From Trileptium ribeirensis (Eukaryota > Nematoda > Enoplea > Enoplida > Thoracostomopsidae), in assembly GCA_030248225.1 (NCBI GenBank), contig JASANE010017470.1, positions 1 to 64,000 of the forward strand: DNA of 64,000 bases, in the 5' to 3' direction. Below are positions 57,353-64,000 of the stretch, one piece after another. The notes beneath the pieces are model-generated. The model saw nothing but the letters and a program-made list of their open reading frames with translations, made no database searches and was not told the DNA's origin. Within the stretch, counting starts at the first letter, position 1. Each line of letters begins with the position of its first letter. The position numbers and the translations under genes are program-made.

Positions 57353-60300
57353 TGTAACAGCCCGAGTTTTTATCGCGAATTCTAAAAATTCAAAATTAGG
57401 CCAAAGGGCAGCAAAATTCGGTGGATAAAAGGGCGATCGGATACCGGTGGAGCGTAATCCAGGGATTCATTGATGTATTATTGATAATTGTGTTGAATAA
57501 AATAAAAATACTGTATTGTATTCTATGAATGTGCTATCACGCTCCACCAGCCCGAGGTGCGCGGGGTGATTTCGCACCAAAATTGAATCAAAGCCTACGG
57601 TTGCGGTATCCGATCGATCCCAGGTGATTACTGTTTTATAAAGAATGAAATAATTGTGTAATTAATTTGTAGTGGAATGTGGGACGTATGCGTAGTCGAA
57701 TCGGCGGGGGACGAAGGGAAAGATTTCACAATTGACTTAACGTTTTTGTCAATTAGGTGCCCTAGAGTCGATTCAGGTGCGCATCCTTAACTAAAGTATC
57801 GATATATACATTGTATTCGTATCTGTTGGTAAGGTGAAATGGAAATTGTATATGTCTCTGTGTGTCAGGATGGGCCGAGGTAAAGTGCAGGACCTTTATC
57901 ATTGAACGGGGGTTTATTTAATTCGGATCTCGAGGACCTGTCCTGACCTGCAGGAGGCTGAAGTAGTTGTGATGTGTTTATACATTATGCGGAACATTTT
58001 GAATACGTGGAATAAGAGATAAATTGACTTAACGTGAAAAGAGTTTCATTTTTAAAAGGGGTATAAGAATTTTGGAATTTTGGGGGTTTTTATAGATTTT
58101 AAACAGAAAGGGGGACATTAAATTATAATTAGAGAGCTTTAAGGCTTCAAAATTGTCTTGCGGGCCAACCTAACCCCAACCCGTAAGTACTTATGGACCC
58201 TAAATCCGGCGTTTAAACTCTCAAACTTTAGGGTCCTAAATCACCACGTCTCAAACCAAACTCCCCAATTTTTCAAGCCCAATACCTTAACTGGGTCCTA
58301 TACTAACTATCCTGTTGGAAACCGGGGCCACCCGCCCCAAAGGATCTTCACGGGATCCCCATAACTCAATCGGGACTCAAAATTTCCGTATCGTGCACGC
58401 ATTTAACGGCCTCTAACGGGCCTCCTAGGGGAACTACACTGAATTTGGGGTTCTCATAAGTAGGCGACCAGCCAGGACATGGATACGATCCCGCCCCCGG
58501 CCGCCTACTCCATTCCGTTCCTGAAATATAAATAAAAAACTACAAAAATTTCTAATCATTTCCAGCGCCTGAAGCGCTTTTATATTTTAACAAAAATAAA
58601 ACATCGCGCCGACCAGCGAAAGCCTCTGTTGCTCCCTGACGTGTCATCTCGGCAGGTCAAGGGGAGCCCAGACTGCTTTCTACCCTTACCTTAACAGGAA
58701 ATGCTGGTTCACTTTCATTGGGTGACGAACCGTGACTGTCTCGGTTAATTTTAAATTCGTTACATAGGTCAAGGAAAAAATCTTATATTTTAAAAGACTT
58801 GGTTAAGAGCTGTTTCAAAGAAAAACGTTCAGCCAAAATTTATAAGGGATAATAGGAGTGATACTGAGGTCGTGGCCGTTTGCATCCGCGGGCGATACGA
58901 GTTGCCCCTCGCTTGTGTGAAATCGAGCAGCAGCGACGAAGCCCCATTCGTTCGCTGTTTTCTTTCATGTCTGAAAAGAGTGCGATGCAAACGACTGCGG
59001 ATCAGAACGTGACAAAATTGTAAGAGTTTCTGTAGCCGAGCGTAGAACGAAACGGGGACTGGAGCTGTCTGTGGGCTGATCGTGTTTAAATTCTGCTGGG
59101 ATGCGGGCTTTTTAACCGTGCATCTACGGGGAAGATCCGCAGTGGCACCCTCTCCTCTAACACCTGGGAGCGAATTTCAAGTTGAATCAGATCGGGTCGT
59201 TCGCGGGCCGCTGCAGCCTCTGTCGCAAATGCATTAAAATTTATGGACCTTCAGTCCTGTCTTTCATCTGGAGTTTGTGTTACATAGGGAGAAAACTTTT
59301 GTAGAGGTTAAATAGGTGCACTTTATGTTCCAAAAATGAGCGGAACTGGGGAGTTCCCGGGAAATCGATTTCGTCTTTCATAAAATTTATGGGTTAAAAC
59401 AATCAAGTATCGTTTAAGGGGTATCGTTTTCGGAAGGATATAACGTTCGGGCTATCTTGCAGGATACCCAGTTTTAATACTGTTGCAATATAAATGTTGT
59501 AAATAGGTTGCAGTGCGCCCCGATTGGGCGATGTTGGTAATGTGTGAGCAATATAAAGGAAAATGATTCAACAGTAAACGAGTTGAACTGTGTACAATCT
59601 ATTACAGCAGTTCGGAATGTACTTCACTCCCTGACCCCGGCAGGAATTTGGGAAATCAGCTTCAACCAAACCCCGCTTCAACCGAACCTCCTAAGGATCT
59701 CGAAACCAATTAGCTCGATGCTGCAGTGATCCAAGCTTCCGTAACCCTGAGCCTCATCGATTTAATCCACTGATACCAGCTCTCCCGCATGCTCCTGCTC
59801 TTCCAAAGCCCGAGCTGGCAACCCCTCTATACCCCGCACCGTCTGTATTTGTCTGAACTATCAGGCGTGCCCCGCCGCGAACCACCCATAGTCAATTGTC
59901 GCTCTGCTTAGCTTGCCGCCCGGCTTATGGTGTTAGTAGTTAGAATCTTGATATTTAAGGGACTGGGGCCCTCGCCTCAGTGCCCTAACGCTACTGTAAG
60001 TAATCAAATTCCGGGGACTTATCTCGACTAGTCCCTTTAGGATTGACACGTGCTCATGGTCTAGGTCTTAGGGCCAGTCGTACAACACTCTAAGATTAGG
60101 AACGGGATAATAGCGCATAGGGACACACCAACGGGGAATCTCGCTAGGACCACGATAGGACCCGAGAACCCCGCTTAGGGGATTAAGTGGATTATGAGGG
60201 AAAGACGAGTCAGCCTTATTACCTGTGAGCAGGCTTAAGGGTTGACTCTCCCTCGGTGGACCTTCATACCACTAGATACGTGGGCCGATATAGGGGCCAG

Positions 60301-60467
60301 GCCGAACACCCTGGTAAACCTGCCGGCAGCCTGCTAAGCTAAGCGGTTCCATTAGGTCGTCGCATAGACCACCGGGGAGTCGTGGCAGGCGGCGTTGTCC
60401 GGGCACCACGCCATGGAAAATGGTGGTGCAGCTGGGATCCCTTAGGGCCAGAACTTGTCCTAGTATA
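57353..60467 (+). mobile_element. 3.1-kb TG...CA repeat, solo-LTR-like, copy 2
   Basis: Begins TGTAACAGCCCGAG and ends CTTGTCCTAGTATA. GTAT flanks both sides (57349-57352, 60468-60471), a candidate 4-bp target duplication. Inverted relative to 28855-32640 and about 670 bp shorter. Internal open frames are short and not shared with the other copy, so I call no protein. Confidence 0.65.
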
Positions 60468-60471
60468 GTAT

Positions 60472-62184
60472 AGGTTTGTTTTACGAATAGTGAACATTAA
60501 CACTAAGGCGTGTTTCGGCATAGCCTATATAAGCAAAAAATGTATCCAAGTAGTTTTTTGCGTCCATGGAATATTATTATAGTACTTTGTACATAATATA
60601 ATATGACATGGTAAATAAAATTTTAAGGTACCCAAGCCAAGATACCGTATTTTGATTTCAATAATTTATGCATTTATAGAACGATTTGACTATCGCTTAT
60701 ACGGAATATAAGCCCTATTATAAGGATTGCAATTGATAAAAAAATCATGAACAAAGTTTTCTTATGTACAGTCATCTTCCAATATTACTTGACAAATAAA
60801 TTTCATGCAATGATTAACAATAGGGAAGTCATATTCGGTGATGATCGAGAAAAAGGCAACTTAAACTGTCATCTACATAATTTCGTTCCATTAAGGATGC
60901 GTAAAACCTTAACTTTAAGCAAACCGTTCCATAACCCAGTCAAATCGTTCGTGATATGATTAAAAGGAGGTAGGTCGACTTAATGGTTGTTTTTCGGCTT
61001 GGAATATTGCGATAGCAGTAGTCAATTGTCTCCTAGTCAAGGTTAGATAAGGAAGGACATTATTACAAAAACTACTCAAATTCTAACAACGCAAGGAACG
61101 TTATGTGAAAAACTTGGCGAAATTAGACAGAAACAAGATATCCAAACAATATATGTTCATATACAAATACTTTTCGAATATTAATTTTTCCGCAACAGTC
61201 ATGGTACATAAGAAATACGGTTCTTTCGTTGCAACTTAAGAAATACTGCAAATGACCCTAATAACGTTGCTACTACAGACGTTAACAATATGTCTGTAGG
61301 ATATGGCTGCTGGCTCTTAAAATCGATTCTGTGATATATACTTCAACGCTACATAATATTTTTCATATCATATTTAATATGAACTGCAATTTCTCATGAC
61401 TTACTGTTGCCAGTAACACCAGTTGTGAAGAAACATTGTAGTGCAGAACTAATGGTTGGTATCTGACCGTAACCTGTTGTACACCTTTTGAGGGATGGAT
61501 GATTCGACAAAAAGTGCTAGACTAAATATTGTTTATAATGGTTTCAACGCTGTACACGAGTTACTTTCACAATTGCTTTTCGGTTGAAAGTGACAACTTA
61601 AACCTGAATAGTTTTCTGTAAGCTTTCATTAAATGTATCATGGGTTTGTGACATTTGAACGGCCTTCCTTCTGATGATTGTATACAAATTATAAATGCGG
61701 TACCTGTTGTGCGAAATACCAAGTATTGAAATTGCTATACATAAAAATATATCTAGTTATTTAATGATAACTGAATACCGATATATAAATACTAACCATA
61801 AAAGTATACTAAATAGTGCCAGAGATATCCCAACTATGTTAAAATTGGTCCGAAATTTTTATTACTATCTAAGGGAATGAAAACTAAATTTCAGACTCAA
61901 TTTAGGACAAAACTACATTTAGAAACAAAAAAGCTGAATGGCGGTAAGGCCCCAAGACTACCTACGTAAAAGTTAATGTTAATCAAAAGAGAAAATTTTT
62001 TGGCTATTCATTTATTTAAGATGTTACCAGTAACACATGTTGCACCGACAATATTACAACATCAAGTGTCGATATACTTCGCCTGAGCCTTAGTATAACT
62101 TGAAATCTTTATATACGCCTTACACTAAGCCTAAAACTAAGTTGGAAGGCTGTTCCTCAGAAAGCCTGAACTGTTATTTTTCAG
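60472..62184. other. Interval without a supported gene
   Basis: AT-rich sequence with no exon or repeat that I can support. An open frame at 60747-60959 is protein-like only in part and has no splice context. Confidence 0.4.
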
Positions 62185-62420
62185 GATATGACTTCTATTC
62201 TATGCTCAACGTGCACTTTTGTAGACATTATGAGCAAAGGGGTGGCCTTTTTTCAGAGCGCGACAGTCACAGCAAATGTAGTGGAATTTTTAATATAATC
62301 TTGAAGCAAGAAAATAATTCTTGCAACAATTCATGTCACAAACGTCACTGTATATGTCAGCAAAGCAAAACGTTAGTATTTTTTGCTCGCTGCATATATT
62401 CCAAAAGATGTCCAAAATAG
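62185..62420 (+). CDS. Possible terminal exon, Cys-rich, unrecognised
   Basis: A very good acceptor (CTGTTATTTTTCAG, ending 62184) precedes an open frame reading YDFYSMLNVHFCRHYEQRGG, later NNSCNNSCHKRHCICQQSK, and a TAG at 62418-62420. There is no clear poly(A) signal. Convergent with the gene at 62811. It may be real or a decoy site in AT-rich DNA. Confidence 0.25.
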
Positions 62421-62751
62421 CATCAGCATTAATTTAAAGCACAGCCAGATATGTGCGTTTATAAGAAAAGGCCAACATAACTTTTAAGAGCGGAAGTGAA
62501 ATGCATATGTTCTTTACATATTTATATTAACCCTAAGCCTGAGGCTTAGCCTAAGATAAGGTCCTTGTATAAGCCTTACTAACCCTACCCCAAACTCAGG
62601 GAGCTACTGGAGTCCCCAAACCCCCGCACTAAACTGTACGTTTTCCAAAAGACGTAACATATGGCCGCTAAAGGTGACATGGGCTCCAGTGTCCGGCATC
62701 CAGTTTTTATTTATGCTTAGAAACATTATACGCTGGTGTATATGTCCTTTT

Positions 62752-62757
62752 CTTTAT
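62752..62757 (-). promoter_or_regulatory. Poly(A) signal AATAAA
   Basis: On the minus strand CAAAATAAAG lies about 55 bases after the stop of the tail-encoding exon. Confidence 0.5.
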
Positions 62758-62810
62758 TTTGTGTAAAAAGGAACGGTATTTGATAATCGCTAATACTTTA
62801 AATCATATTT

Positions 62811-64000
62811 TTATATAAAACTATCTCGAGCTTCATCAAAATCGTTTTCATCATTCGACGGACAATCATCGTAATCAGGTGGTGTTCGCACAAGATATCC
62901 AGCCGACTCACGATAGCGACGAAGTGCCGAGTGTGAGCTGTAAACAAATTCATCGACCGAAATTGGTTTCGGTTGTGGAAGTATCGCTCGAGTTGTCGAG
63001 TCCTCAAAACTGCAAAACGTTTCAGTACCAAATTCTTCATATGTCGCTCCGTTCGGACTACAACTCTTGTGGTCTTCATAATTACAACAGTTTTCATTAT
63101 TAAGTTGTTGTTGTTGCTGCTGCTGCTGTTGTTCGTCATCACTTAACTCCTTGATATTATCCGGGTTAATATGTGGGATGACTGAATTTATTCTGTTGTT
63201 AATCATTGGAGTCCCGTCATTTTGCAAGCAATGCTGTGTCTTCCTGTTACAAATATTTCTTTGACGGTCAGTGTTAGAATCCAATAGCGTTGTGGGAGAA
63301 GCACCATAGCCAACAGAACACGACCGAAGCGAACAACTATGGCATCTTGTCGTAGGACTCTGCCTCTGACAGTAGTAAGATGTATTATACAAACAATGAC
63401 TAGAAGTTGGATCAGCACAATGCACAAGTTGATCATTTAAGCTGTTGCAACAATTTTGAGTACTAGTCGCTAAGCAACTGCAAGATTCGATATTTTTATC
63501 GATGTTCGAACAATTATACTTAACTAAGAGCGGTTGCATCGATGATTCAATAGTAGATACTGTATACCGAGGACGGTTAACTTGTACAGCTTCACCGTAT
63601 GTACTGCACGGACATCGCCGTGGTGAAGTTAGATGACAGGGAGACCCCATACATGAACCTGAGTACTGAGGCTGCAAGTAACTCCTACTAGAGGACATGT
63701 ATTCGTTTGTAGCAGTAGAACATTTTGACTTACCCCAATTCTCTGTCGAATTTGGTACTACATTAACGTTACAACTACCATCAAAACAGTGGTGCTTTGA
63801 TGCGCTAGGCAACCTGCTGCATGTATTCGACGCATGGTCATGGCAATTTGTCAATGAGCAATGTAGATGATCATGACTAAATGGCAAGCTTTTTTGTTTG
63901 AAACTATCACACTCTATAATAGTTTGAAACTTGGATTCATGTATTGGCAAGCGGTACACTGGAGGCGGCTGGGTAGGAGGTAACGGCGGCATTTGTACCG
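62811..64000 (-). CDS. Last exon of a gene leaving the window: low-complexity tail with two PPxY motifs
   Basis: The minus-strand frame is open from the right edge to TAA at 62811-62813, about 393 codons from the first Met seen (MPPLPPTQPPPVYRLP, 63992). It is rich in Ser, Cys, Asn and His, with a polyglutamine run encoded by mixed CAA/CAG near 63105-63135 and an acidic end (DENDFDEARDSFI). PPVY near the start of the visible part and PPDY near the end are PPxY motifs, known ligands of WW domains such as those of Nedd4-type ubiquitin ligases. It has no membrane helix itself, so it may be the cytosolic tail of a receptor or adaptor (inference). The true start is probably outside the window. Confidence 0.7.
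   Translation of the reverse strand, partial: VQMPPLPPTQPPPVYRLPIHESKFQTIIECDSFKQKSLPFSHDHLHCSLTNCHDHASNTCSRLPSASKHHCFDGSCNVNVVPNSTENWGKSKCSTATNEYMSSSRSYLQPQYSGSCMGSPCHLTSPRRCPCSTYGEAVQVNRPRYTVSTIESSMQPLLVKYNCSNIDKNIESCSCLATSTQNCCNSLNDQLVHCADPTSSHCLYNTSYYCQRQSPTTRCHSCSLRSCSVGYGASPTTLLDSNTDRQRNICNRKTQHCLQNDGTPMINNRINSVIPHINPDNIKELSDDEQQQQQQQQQLNNENCCNYEDHKSCSPNGATYEEFGTETFCSFEDSTTRAILPQPKPISVDEFVYSSHSALRRYRESAGYLVRTPPDYDDCPSNDENDFDEARDSFI

Noticed and set aside
1..64000. CRISPR arrays, bacterial operons, rRNA genes
   Set aside because: None seen; the tandem repeats have long, irregular monomers without uniform spacers.

Overview
This window looks like nuclear DNA of an animal with large introns. 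It is AT-rich. Most recognisable genes appear only as single exons flanked by GT...AG splice signals, and transposable elements and satellites fill most of the space. I see no bacterial-style gene clusters, rRNA or CRISPR. The species cannot be fixed from sequence alone; a lophotrochozoan or cnidarian-like invertebrate would fit the retroelement tail, the transposase type and the Cys/Ser/Asn-rich tails, but that is a guess.

Layout. 1-6790 is a giant inverted repeat centred near 3490. Its right arm carries an intact exon of a MARVEL-type four-helix membrane protein, which splices in phase to a last exon at 10432-10650. Its left arm carries a mirror copy of that exon that is broken and indel-rich. 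6500-7510, 11090-11640 and 17820-18435 hold a tandem satellite of about 160-170 bp plus a shared end module. 17243-17670 is the 3' tail of a non-LTR retrotransposon. 22928-25045 is a complete 2.1-kb cut-and-paste transposon with 30-bp perfect terminal inverted repeats, an array of internal copies of the terminal motif, and a frameshifted transposase-like gene of the DUF7869 type. 27647-28218 is a MITE with a TTA target duplication. 28855-32640 and 57353-60467 are two inverted copies of a long TG...CA-bounded repeat that looks like a solo LTR. 33120-35230 is a nest of elements: a piggyBac-like MITE carrying a tRNA-derived sequence, a hAT transposase relic and a perfect hAT MITE. It is followed by a GC-rich island.

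Host genes, apart from the MARVEL gene: a palmitoyltransferase-like first exon (39245-39388, +); a multi-exon gene on the minus strand (43935 to 41087) ending in a CAAX-like Cys-Ser-Ile-Met; a single-exon gene for a 559-residue helical protein (44731-46410, -); a small three-exon gene (54594 to 53374, -) whose last exon is tandemly duplicated; an internal exon at 56733-57030 (+); and the long last exon of a gene running off the right edge (62811-64000, -) that encodes a low-complexity tail with polyglutamine and two PPxY motifs. None of the host genes appear to work together. The most interesting material is mobile: the motif-array transposon, the tRNA-bearing MITE, and the 6.8-kb palindrome, which may be an assembly artefact.
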